From DATIXD01 sp035518875 (GTDB lineage: Bacteria; Pseudomonadota; Gammaproteobacteria; Methylococcales; Methylococcaceae): a stretch of 5,589 nucleotides of DNA. Every line of letters starts with the position of its first letter. The stretch's first letter is position 1. Below the pieces are notes generated by a model that was not told the DNA's origin, searched no databases, and was given only the letters and a program-made list of their open reading frames with translations. The translations under genes were made by a program, and so were the position numbers. The DNA lies in the NCBI GenBank assembly GCA_035518875.1, contig DATIXD010000335.1, positions 1 through 5,589 on the forward strand, in the 5' to 3' direction. Shown here piece by piece: positions 1 to 5,589 of this stretch.

Positions 1-2
1 AC

Positions 3-95
3 AAAGGCCTTCGGGGAAAGCTGGCAGTCGTTCGAGTCAAGGCGGTGAGGAATGAGTTGGAGAAAAGCATCCAGAATGGAAGAAAGCTGGCATGA
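3..95 (+). CDS. Possible 3' end of a gene entering from the left edge
   Basis: The frame starting at base 3 is open from the window edge to a TGA at 93-95. It encodes about 30 residues of mixed basic and hydrophobic character, including the stretch NELEKSIQNGRKLA, which would suit a C-terminal amphipathic helix. The other two forward frames stop sooner. Thirty open codons can occur by chance and I recognise no family, so this is only a candidate for the tail of an upstream gene. The sequence left of the window would decide it. Confidence 0.25.
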   Translation, partial: KGLRGKLAVVRVKAVRNELEKSIQNGRKLA

Positions 96-686
96 ATTTT
101 CAAGTCAAGATCTGTGCCATATTTAGGGTCTCCTGATGGTAATAATCAGATATTTCAATAACATGAAAGCCATTCTACAGCGTATTGGCTTAATTCAACA
201 GCATTGACTCCTGACGGTCGGGGAGCGTACGTCAACGGCTCGTTTATGCCGCAAAGTGGGCACATCGATCTCCACTTGCCTCAGCGGGAATTGTCACTGG
301 AGCAAAGACTGGAGTGTTGATTACCGCACCTCGTTGGCGGCCGGCAGGAAGGCGCGGTGCAGTCGGGGCGGGCAGCGTCGCGACGGAAGCACAAGTTTCC
401 TTCCCCTATCGGCGCCGCCGCGCTCGTGGCTCGAATGCTTAGAGGGATTTGTGAAAGGTTCGTAGGGTAAACTAAATTATTGGCATCTTTTCGTAGCCTC
501 CCGTGTTACTTGGATGGGGGTTGCGGTTTTGTTCTAATTCTAAATAGATTGTGTCTAATCAACTGTTGGGCTCCAGCAAAGGCGCTTCGAGGACGTCTTC
601 AATCTCGGTACACGCCGACCGCGCGAGGATTCCGAAGGCAAGCTTTAGGGGCGGATCAGCCGTAACTGGTCCAATCAAACAAACTC
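96..686. other. Intergenic stretch with no supportable gene
   Basis: About 590 bases separate the left-edge frame from the mltF-like gene. The first part (about 100-200) is AT-rich and the middle (about 310-430) is GC-rich. Frames are open for 50-70 codons, for example 162-320 and 256-465 on the plus strand, but none has a good start with a ribosome-binding site or a protein I recognise. The AT-rich patch at about 520-550 is the most likely place for a promoter for the downstream gene, but I could not find a -35/-10 pair good enough to call. Confidence 0.4.
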
Positions 687-688
687 AT

Positions 689-693
689 GGGGG
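689..693 (+). promoter_or_regulatory. Ribosome-binding site choosing the mltF-like start
   Basis: A GGGGG run lies 5 bases before the ATG at 699. The alternative in-frame ATG at 687 overlaps this run and has only CAAACAAACTC-type sequence upstream, with no Shine-Dalgarno match. This favours 699 as the real start. Confidence 0.5.
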
Positions 694-698
694 TTGTC

Positions 699-2252
699 AT
701 GTTAAGGAATCAAAACCTGCAATCGCATCGCCCGGCTCATTCTCCAACCCGCTCGGGGCTGGCCATCGTCGCCGCTGTGGCCTTGACGTGCGCCCTTTTC
801 GCCGGCCCGATCTATGCCGCAGCCAAAGCCGAGCCGTCCACTCCGGCGCCGCAGCGTGAGGAGCTTACCATCTCGCCCAAAGAGGCGATGGAGCCGTGGA
901 CCGGCGATCTTGAAGGGATGATCGAGCGGGGGTTTATTCGAGTCCTGACGGTCTACAGCAAGACCTTTTATTTTGTGGACAAGGGCGTCCAAAGGGGCGG
1001 GGTCGCCGACGGATTTCGCATCTTTGAGGAGGATCTGAACAAGAAGCTGGTCAAGGAGGGGAAGCTGAAGCAAAAGCATTTCAAGGTGCGGATAATGTTT
1101 ATTCCGGTCGCTCGGGGTGAGTTACTGCCAGCGCTGGCTGCCGGCAAGGGCGATATCGCGGCCTCCAGCCTCGGCGTGACCGAAGAGCGCCAGAAGCTGG
1201 TGGACTTTTCCTTGCCGATGGTTACCGACGCCAAGGCGTTGATAGTGTCCGGCCCCGCCTCACCTGCGATAGCCAGCGTGGACGATCTGGCGGGGAAGCA
1301 GGTCTTTGTCCGCAAGTCCTCGGTCCATTACGAACTGCTGACGGCCCTCAACCAGCGTTTCGCCGCCGAGAACAAGCCGGCCGTGGTCATCAAGGAGGCG
1401 CCGGAAGAGCTGGAGGACGAGGACCTGCTCGAGATGGTGAACGCGGGACTGATCCCGCTCACCGTCTCCGCTGACTTCCTGGCAAATTTCTGGAAGCAGA
1501 TCTTCCCCAACATCAAGGTGCATGAAGGAGTCCCTTTGCTCACCGGTGCCAAAATTGCCTGGGCAATCCGCAAGGGGAGCCCGCAGCTCAAGGCCGTTGT
1601 CGATGATTTCATGGCTCGCCACGCCAAAGGGACTTCGCTTGGAAATCAGATCCTGGCGCGCTACCTGAAAAACGCCAAGTATGTCAAGGATGCTGCCTCC
1701 GAAGCCGAGCGCAAGAAATTCTTCGCCCTGATACAGTTCTTCCAGAAGTACGGCGACCAGTACGATGTGGACTGGTTGCTGATGGCGGCCCAAGGCTACC
1801 AGGAATCCCAGCTCAATCAGTCCTTGAAAAGCCGGGTGGGTGCCATCGGCGTGATGCAGGTCATGCCCGCCACCGGCAAGGAACTGAAGGTGGGCGACAT
1901 CACCAAAGCCGAGGCGAACATCCACGCCGGCATCAAGTACATGCGTTGGATGATAGACCAGTACTATGGTAACGAGCCCATGACCAAGCTGGACAAGGCG
2001 CTGTTCGCGTTCGCTTCCTACAATGCCGGTGCCGGCCGCATTTCTCAGTTGCGCAAGGAAGCCGCCAGGCGCGGACTGGACCCGAACGTCTGGTTCCACA
2101 ATGTGGAGTACGTCGCCGCCGAGAAGATTGGTGCGGAGACGGTGACCTACGTCGCCAACATCTACAAGTACTACATCGCCTACAAGCTGCTCATGGAAGC
2201 TAGGGCGGAGAAAGCGCAGGCCATAGAAAAGATGAAGGGCAAAGGTCAATGA
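699..2252 (+). CDS. mltF: MltF-like membrane-bound/periplasmic lytic murein transglycosylase
   Basis: The protein is predicted to cleave the MurNAc-GlcNAc bond of peptidoglycan without water, leaving 1,6-anhydro-MurNAc ends, in the periplasm. The 517 residues (from ATG 699) are close to the 518 of E. coli MltF. A signal peptide occupies about residues 1-44, with a hydrophobic core around 20-36 and an AKA/EP cleavage site; the only cysteine there has no lipobox. A solute-binding (SBP_bac_3-like) domain spans about 75-310 and includes GDIAASSLGVTEERQKLVDFS, as in amino-acid binding proteins. The SLT family 1 domain spans about 345-500, with the catalytic glutamate in GYQES (Glu369), then GAIGVMQVMP and SYNAGAGRI. 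In MltF the first domain senses muropeptides and controls the second; that role is inferred here. An in-frame ATG at 687 would add four residues. The gene stands alone on its strand, and the next gene is convergent. Confidence 0.93.
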   Translation: MLRNQNLQSHRPAHSPTRSGLAIVAAVALTCALFAGPIYAAAKAEPSTPAPQREELTISPKEAMEPWTGDLEGMIERGFIRVLTVYSKTFYFVDKGVQRGGVADGFRIFEEDLNKKLVKEGKLKQKHFKVRIMFIPVARGELLPALAAGKGDIAASSLGVTEERQKLVDFSLPMVTDAKALIVSGPASPAIASVDDLAGKQVFVRKSSVHYELLTALNQRFAAENKPAVVIKEAPEELEDEDLLEMVNAGLIPLTVSADFLANFWKQIFPNIKVHEGVPLLTGAKIAWAIRKGSPQLKAVVDDFMARHAKGTSLGNQILARYLKNAKYVKDAASEAERKKFFALIQFFQKYGDQYDVDWLLMAAQGYQESQLNQSLKSRVGAIGVMQVMPATGKELKVGDITKAEANIHAGIKYMRWMIDQYYGNEPMTKLDKALFAFASYNAGAGRISQLRKEAARRGLDPNVWFHNVEYVAAEKIGAETVTYVANIYKYYIAYKLLMEARAEKAQAIEKMKGKGQ

Positions 2253-2511
2253 CAGGATCGCAGGGACGAGGATGAAGGGGCGCGGCTCCTTCAGCAGCCT
2301 TGGCACGCGCCCAACGGCCATGAGCAGTATGGCTTCTTGGGCGCGCTTGGACGGGCAGAGCCGTCGCCGGGTTCTGCTCTGGGCTGGGTGGACTAACAGC
2401 CCTCGGTTTGATGGCATTCGAACTCCGGCATCGACCCACCCCGTTTTTTGTCAAAGGCCCCGAGTGAGGGGTTGGCAACAGGCGTTTTACCCCAGCAGTT
2501 TTAACGTCGCA
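2253..2511. other. Convergent intergenic gap between mltF-like and entericidin genes
   Basis: This gap must hold the transcript ends of both genes. Apart from the hairpin at 2278-2312, a short CCCC-GAGTGA-GGGG stem lies near 2458-2472, without a T-run on the plus strand. I see no RNA gene. Long open frames here are continuations of antisense frames from the mltF-like gene. Confidence 0.4.
2278..2312 (+). other. Hairpin-forming inverted repeat downstream of the mltF-like gene
   Basis: Seven-base arms GGGCGCG (2278-2284) and CGCGCCC (2306-2312) match perfectly around a 21-base loop. Inside the loop, GCT and AGC could extend a nested stem. It begins 26 bases after the stop codon, a place where a terminator is expected, but no T-run follows, so it is not a standard intrinsic terminator. 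It might stabilise the 3' end of the transcript or be chance in GC-rich sequence. Confidence 0.25.
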
Positions 2512-2661
2512 TTACATCTTGTTTTTCACCTTCTTGGCGGCATCCTGGACATGTTCGCCGCCGCTCTCCACATCTTTACCTACTCCTTCGATGGTACTAC
2601 AGGCCGTCAAGGCAGTCATATAGCCCAACATTAGTACTATAACCAGAATTTTCCGTACCAT
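2512..2661 (-). CDS. Entericidin A/B family small lipoprotein
   Basis: This 49-residue lipoprotein is encoded on the minus strand, from ATG at 2661 to TAA at 2512. A basic start (MVRK) and a hydrophobic stretch (about 5-20) lead into the lipobox LTAC, predicting lipidation at Cys21. The 29-residue mature part begins CSTIEGVGKDVESGGEHVQD and ends in a lysine-rich AAKKVKNKM tail. The pattern C-x-T-x-E-G-x-G-K-D followed by GGE is the entericidin signature. A GGAG ribosome-binding site lies 7 bases before the start. In E. coli, EcnA and EcnB are envelope lipoproteins described as an antidote/toxin pair, but most family members are single genes of unknown role. Only one copy is seen here, so no toxin or antidote role can be assigned. 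The gene converges on the mltF-like gene, leaving a 259-base gap. Confidence 0.88.
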   Translation of the reverse strand: MVRKILVIVLMLGYMTALTACSTIEGVGKDVESGGEHVQDAAKKVKNKM

Positions 2662-2693
2662 GAGTGTTCTCCGGGTATTGTTAACGAAACTCC

Positions 2694-2716
2694 GGCAAGT
2701 CCATCCCTGACTTGCC
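2694..2716. repeat. Perfect 8-bp inverted repeat in the entericidin gene leader
   Basis: GGCAAGTC (2694-2701) and GACTTGCC (2709-2716) are perfect inverted copies separated by 7 bases. They lie 32 to 55 bases upstream of the entericidin start codon. The position and symmetry would suit a dimeric repressor or activator site, or a hairpin in the 5' leader of the mRNA. Which applies depends on the unmapped transcription start. I cannot link it to a known regulator. Confidence 0.5.
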
Positions 2717-2772
2717 AGAAACCGTCAGCGGATGATGTGAATTTCGCTGGTTGTCATAATGATACAATACCA

Positions 2773-2892
2773 CTACCGTGCTGCACGTGTCTGGAACTCA
2801 GGAGGGTCGGATTTAATCGACATCACCTGCAGCCCGCCCCAGCCATTATCATCGAGTAGGCTTATAACGGCATCTCCATCGTCCGAAGATGA
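2773..2892 (-). pseudogene. Unidentified coding-like fragment upstream of the entericidin gene
   Basis: On the minus strand a frame is open for 39 codons between a stop at 2893-2895 and TAG at 2773-2775. The peptide (DDGDAVISLLDDNGWGGLQV, then MSIKSDPPEFQTRAAR) has the acidic, hydrophobic and glycine/tryptophan pattern of a folded protein's C-terminus rather than random sequence. No start codon with a ribosome-binding site precedes it, and the upstream sequence continues more plausibly in another frame, so I read it as the frameshifted or truncated end of a lost gene. The family is not recognised, and it could be chance. Confidence 0.25.
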
Positions 2893-3199
2893 TCACTGAA
2901 ATTGTCGGCAAGGCAGGAAACAGCCACGACGCATACGGAATGCGGATTAGAAGATAGGATTTAAATCGGCTCTCGCCCATTTTCGGTCGAATTTTGCGCT
3001 TTGGGTGAAACACCGTCAAGCCATGCGAAGCCTGAAAACGGATCGAACGAGTATTAAGGCACGAAGCTTGAATGCTGACCGTCGATGGGCTTCCGGGGAC
3101 TACTCGACTCGCTCGCATTCGCGTCGCTCCCTGTCTCGCAGCGAGTGTCAATACCATTGCAAACCTTGCCGAGTATGGTCGATCACAAGTAGGAGCCAC
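2893..3199. other. No recognisable gene
   Basis: This 307-base stretch contains open frames on both strands, the longest on the minus strand down to 2849. Their translations are rich in Arg, Ser and Cys with no domain pattern, no usable ribosome-binding site and no match I recognise. I see no RNA gene or repeat array. It is probably decayed sequence. Confidence 0.35.
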
Positions 3200-3427
3200 T
3201 TATCCGACTGTACAGATTTCCGAAGCCACCTCACCGCCTTCCAGCAGTTCACCAGCGGCAGCTTCGAGTTTGCCGCTCAGGGCCTGTGCTCTGGCGATCA
3301 CGCTGGCGCGTCTTTGGCCGCTATCACCCCCAGCCCTTCGGCCAGCGCGAGCGGTGGGAAGCGCATCGACAAAACCGTCGAGGCCTATCGTAAAGGGATG
3401 GCCGTGCTTACAGTGGCGAAGGGTGGT
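3200..3427 (-). pseudogene. Unidentified coding-like fragment on the minus strand
   Basis: A 75-codon minus-strand frame is open from 3427 to a TAA at 3200-3202. Its last 35 or so residues (ASVIARAQALSGKLEAAAGE, then LLEGGEVASEICTVG) look like a genuine alanine/glutamate-rich helical C-terminus with G/C-biased third codon positions. The overlapping plus-strand frames give Ser/Pro/Arg-rich translations typical of antisense reading. The first half (Arg/Gly-rich, about residues 27-40) is less protein-like, and a neighbouring frame reads better there, so a frameshift is likely. There is no convincing start codon. I do not recognise the family. Confidence 0.3.
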
Positions 3428-3498
3428 TTAATGTGCGAAAGCGAGCATCGGCGGCCAGAAATTCAGCTACACGCTGCTTTAAACTGTTGGGGGCAGGA

Positions 3499-3927
3499 AT
3501 GAACTTAGAAGATGATTCAGAGAAGAATACCCAGAATGTCAACTTGAAAGCCGTAGCGTGGTTTGTGATAGTTTGGTCGGTGTTGGCGATCATCAGTGTG
3601 TTAGGGATTAGGCTAGTAAGTTACATTTTTGGTGTATTTTTTGAACTGTTCGGCGCCATTAGCCCATCGAGCTTAATGCTGAACCAGTATGCATTGGGCT
3701 ATTGGGGGGCGCTGTCTATTTATGCGGTGGGCGTTCTATTAGGCTTTCTCGCGCTCAAATATCCCCTAAGCGCTGGTGCGTTAATGGCAGGGGACGGACT
3801 GATTGGCATAATGTTCGGCGGGCCAATATCCCGGATATTCGGACTTCTTATGATCGTTTCTGGCGGTATTTGCATCGTGTCTGTACTTCGCGCAGTTCGC
3901 CATTCAGGGCGTCGCGCCCGGCAATGA
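3499..3927 (+). CDS. Small multi-span membrane protein of unknown function
   Basis: The gene encodes 142 residues. A short acidic/polar N-terminus (MNLEDDSEKNTQN) is followed by hydrophobic segments at about 18-40, 43-55, 65-87 and 92-130, the last probably two helices split at a glycine-rich GIMFGGPISR turn. Three to five membrane spans are likely. ATG 3499 is preferred because a GGGGGCAGG stretch lies just upstream; the frame is open 22 codons further up, but those codons are basic, precede the ribosome-binding site and look non-coding. Its base composition is more AT-rich than the mltF-like gene, hinting at a different origin. The last dozen residues (from RAVR on) lie on sequence that resembles the cyclase remnant downstream, so the native C-terminus may have been replaced. 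I recognise no family and assign no function. Confidence 0.6.
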   Translation: MNLEDDSEKNTQNVNLKAVAWFVIVWSVLAIISVLGIRLVSYIFGVFFELFGAISPSSLMLNQYALGYWGALSIYAVGVLLGFLALKYPLSAGALMAGDGLIGIMFGGPISRIFGLLMIVSGGICIVSVLRAVRHSGRRARQ

Positions 3928-4195
3928 GTGCCTGCATGCACTTGGATTGGAAATTCGCAGCGGGTTGCATACCGGGGAGATCGAAGTAATGGAAAATGAC
4001 ATCGCCGGAATGTCTGTCAACATCGGAGCCCGAGTTGCCGCATTGGCTTGACCCGGCGACATTCTGGTGACCAATACGGTAAAGGATCTGGTAGTCGATT
4101 CGCCCGTTAAATTCATGGACCGCGGCGTTCAAGTGTTAAAGGGTGTGCCCGGCGAATGGCACCTTTTTGCTGCCGTTTTAGCAGTTCCGTCCTAG
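3889..4195 (+). pseudogene. 3' remnant of a class III adenylate/guanylate cyclase gene
   Basis: The frame ending at TAG 4193-4195 encodes the C-terminal half of a class III nucleotide cyclase domain. It contains LGLEIRSGLHTGEIEV (the R-x-G-x-H-x-G motif), then AGMSVNIGARVAALA, which holds the Asn and Arg that bind substrate in this family, and ends DRGVQVLKGVPGEWHLFA, the usual end of the domain. An in-frame TGA at 4049-4051 sits where relatives have Gly in an AGPG motif, which a GGA to TGA change would explain. Upstream, the RAVR-like start of the segment (3889-3900) lies in a different frame, so a net one-base shift lies between 3900 and 3941. The N-terminal half, with the metal-binding aspartates, is missing. 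A full gene would make cyclic AMP or GMP, often fused to an ATPase/TPR region in this subgroup. This copy is dead. Confidence 0.82.
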
Positions 4196-4619
4196 ATCCG
4201 CTTACGCAATTCGCTGTCCGGTATCGAGGCTAGTCGGACTGACCTTAGGGGACTTTCCGATCATCGATTGTGTTTTTATTTTGGCCATCTTCTCCGGCTA
4301 TTTGATGCATTGACGCTCGGAAGTATGTTTCGCTGCTCCTGCCAATCCACCATCAAGCGATTCCACCCAAACCACATCAGCCTCAACCGTGGCGTTTGCC
4401 TACCCGCCATCTGTTGCTCGATGGTGCTCGGTCAGCAATTGAACCTGGGAGAAACGTCGCTTTGATCTGGCAATTGCGATTTCGCAAACGCAAGTCCGCA
4501 ATGACTTGTCGTTATTAAAAATCAACGAGGCACGTGGGAGTGAATCAACAGCCCTAGACGCGGATGCTGACAGGTCGCGTTGACCCGGCCCGGAACGGCT
4601 AGTGAAACACTTTGGCTAG
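4196..4619. other. Gap between cyclase and transposase remnants
   Basis: No intact gene is seen. A 65-codon plus-strand frame at 4268-4465 contains the spaced elements FGHLLRLF and MVLGQQLNLGETSL. These weakly recall the start of the N-terminal domain (DUF4372) of IS4-type transposases, whose C-terminal end lies just downstream. If real, it would be a strongly decayed 5' end with most of the catalytic core deleted. Small palindromes such as GGCTAGCC at 4614-4621 look incidental. Confidence 0.3.
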
Positions 4620-4990
4620 CCGAGCGATCAGCGACTGGTCTTTGTCACCAACCATTTTGATTTGCCCGCCCTGACCCTCATCGAGTTGTACCGCTGGCGG
4701 TGGCAAGTCGAACTGTTTTTTCAAATGGATCCGCCAGCATCTGCGCATCAAGGCATTTGTCGGCACTTCCGAGAACGCGGTGGAAACCCAACTCTGGATT
4801 GCCATCGCCGTCCATGTTCTGGCCGCCCTTGTCAAGAAACGCCTCGGGTCGCAGGCTTCGCTCCACACGATTCTACAAATTTTGTAGCCTGGCTCTGTTC
4901 GAGAAATTGGTGCCCAATCAGCTAGCTGCAAATATAGATCCCGAACCAGATCAACACACAATCTCTAACCAATTGGATTTATTCACATAA
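4620..4990 (+). pseudogene. IS4-family transposase, 3' fragment with two frameshifts
   Basis: Joining three frames gives the C-terminal part of an IS4-type DDE transposase. Frame one (4620-4719) reads QRLVFVTNHFDLPALTLIEL then YRWRWQVELFF. Frame two (from 4720) reads KWIRQHLRIKAFVGTSENAV through WIAIAVHVLAALVKKRLG to LQIL and a TAG at 4885-4887. Frame three (from 4886) reads SLALFEK to NQLDLFT and TAA at 4988-4990. Each break is explained by one extra T: a six-T run at 4716-4721 and T4885. The Y-x2-R-x3-E part of the IS4 YREK signature is intact and includes the catalytic Glu; the final Lys position is Arg. The N-terminal domain and catalytic aspartates are absent. The element cannot encode an active transposase. 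Confidence 0.85.
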
Positions 4991-5009
4991 ATGCCAGGAC
5001 ACTAGTAAA
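4991..5009. mobile_element. Possible right end of the dead IS4 element
   Basis: Just after the transposase stop, the sequence CCAGGACACTAGTAAAAC has the look of an insertion-sequence terminal repeat. No matching left end was found in the window, as expected if the element is truncated, so the boundary is inferred from position only. Confidence 0.25.
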
Positions 5010-5017
5010 ACTCACTA

Positions 5018-5027
5018 ACGACGTCGT
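5018..5027. repeat. Ten-base perfect palindrome ACGACGTCGT
   Basis: ACGACGTCGT reads the same on both strands. It lies between the likely IS end and the stop codon of the AI-2E family gene. With no loop or T-run it is not a terminator. It may be chance or an old target or binding site. Confidence 0.3.
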
Positions 5028-5051
5028 CCGATACTTTCAGCCATAGGCCAA

Positions 5052-5589
5052 TCAATCGGACTTCACGGAGGAAAGTAATTGCTCGTCCTTCTCGTCGACG
5101 TTCGTCTTTTCATTTTCACGATACACCCAAGCCATGAACAATTGGTAACCCAAGGCCAACAGCACGGAGCCCAAAAACAAACCAATAATACCTCTGGACG
5201 CCATGCCGCCCAGCGCCCCCAACAGAATTACCGGCATGGGGGCATCGACGCCACGGCCTAACACCAAGGGTTTGAGAATATTGTCCACCGATCCGGCAAC
5301 CAGGGTATAAACGGCAAACATCACCGCCACCGTGGTGGAATCGTTGGAATAAAACACATAAAAGATCGTCGGCAGTGCAACCACGGCGGCAGGGACCTGC
5401 ACGATGCCTAGCACCAACACCAACAACGCCAAAATGCCGGCCGCGGGGATGCCCACCAGGATAAACCCAGCCCCCAGTAACAGGGCTTGAACGCAGGCAA
5501 TCCCGATGACCCCTGAAGCCACGGCACGTATGGTCTCGGTCGAAAGCGCGACCAAGGCTTCCCCTCTTTCGGCCCCGGCCATCCGCATG
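5052..5589 (-). CDS. AI-2E/PerM family membrane transporter, C-terminal half (cut by window edge)
   Basis: This is the C-terminal 179 codons of a membrane protein of the AI-2E transporter family (PF01594; YdiK/PerM/TqsA relatives). Members usually have about 350 residues, so roughly half the gene lies beyond the right edge. The methionine codon at 5588 is internal: the sequence following it (GERGEALV-type, here AERGEALVALSTETIRAVAS) matches the middle of the family. Hydrophobic segments lie at about 20-45, 48-80, 86-99, 115-130 and 133-155 of the visible part. The family features VDNILKPLVLGRGVDAP and GALGGMASRGIIGLFLGSV are clear, and the tail (YRENEKTNVDEKDEQLL) is charged and cytoplasmic. 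Family members export autoinducer-2 or act in Na+/H+ exchange; which substrate applies here cannot be told. Stop TGA at 5054-5052. No clear terminator follows it. Confidence 0.88.
   Translation of the reverse strand, partial: MRMAGAERGEALVALSTETIRAVASGVIGIACVQALLLGAGFILVGIPAAGILALLVLVLGIVQVPAAVVALPTIFYVFYSNDSTTVAVMFAVYTLVAGSVDNILKPLVLGRGVDAPMPVILLGALGGMASRGIIGLFLGSVLLALGYQLFMAWVYRENEKTNVDEKDEQLLSSVKSD

Noticed and set aside
256..465. A 69-codon plus-strand frame starting with GTG
   Set aside because: It has no ribosome-binding site and a Ser/Arg/Cys-rich composition, and overlapping frames are equally open; nothing supports it as a gene.
1260..2417. A 385-codon open frame on the minus strand
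   Set aside because: It lies antisense to the mltF-like gene, whose translation has clear domains and catalytic motifs. The antisense product is rich in Leu, Val and His without a domain pattern, as expected for the mirror of a GC-rich gene.
2405..2435. GTTTGATGGCATTCGAACT resembling a tRNA T-arm
   Set aside because: The bases flanking TTCGAAT do not form a 5-bp stem on either strand, and no acceptor or anticodon arms are found around it.
2458..2472. CCCC-GAGTGA-GGGG as a terminator
   Set aside because: The stem is only four or five base pairs and no T-run follows on either side.
3433..3498. Longer N-terminus for the small membrane protein
   Set aside because: The added residues are basic and uncharacteristic, and the strong GGGGG/AGG ribosome-binding sequence lies just before the ATG at 3499.
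4049..4051. TGA in the cyclase remnant as a selenocysteine codon
   Set aside because: The family has glycine here, the gene also lacks its 5' half and carries a frameshift, and no SECIS-like hairpin was seen right after it. A nonsense mutation is simpler.
4599..4961. A 120-codon minus-strand open frame
   Set aside because: It is the antisense of the IS4 transposase fragment, whose plus-strand translation matches family motifs in three consecutive frames.
5079..5261. A 60-codon plus-strand frame inside the right-edge gene
   Set aside because: It is antisense to the well-supported AI-2E family gene and its product is His/Gln-rich without recognisable features.

Overview
The window looks like a piece of a proteobacterial chromosome, most likely gammaproteobacterial. 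This is inferred from a Gram-negative periplasmic lytic transglycosylase of the MltF type and an entericidin-type small lipoprotein; the sequence does not fix the genus. The intact genes are moderately GC-rich. The zone between them is compositionally mixed and holds several broken genes.

Layout, left to right. Positions 1-95 may hold the last codons of a gene entering from the left. Positions 96-686 have no gene I can support. An mltF-like gene (699-2252, +) encodes an exported protein with a solute-binding-like domain followed by a lysozyme-like transglycosylase domain with its catalytic glutamate. Convergent to it is a 49-codon lipoprotein gene of the entericidin family (2512-2661, -), with a perfect 8-bp inverted repeat in its leader. 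Positions 2773-3427 hold minus-strand open stretches that read like decayed coding sequence but that I could not name. A small multi-span membrane protein (3499-3927, +) follows. Its last codons run into the 3' remnant of a class III adenylate/guanylate cyclase gene (about 3889-4195, +), which carries a net frameshift and an in-frame stop. After a gene-free stretch comes the 3' end of an IS4-family transposase gene (4620-4990, +), broken by two single-T insertions. The right edge holds the C-terminal half of an AI-2E/PerM family membrane protein (5052-5589, -), which continues past the window.

The intact genes do not form an operon: neighbours are convergent or separated by debris. Both mltF and the entericidin gene concern the cell envelope (peptidoglycan turnover and a small lipoprotein), but nothing shows that they act together. 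The 2.7-5.0 kb interval reads as a decaying accessory zone with a dead insertion sequence, a dead signalling gene and one intact orphan membrane gene. I found no convincing new multi-gene system. The items most worth a second look are the short entericidin gene with its leader inverted repeat and the junction between the membrane protein and the cyclase remnant.
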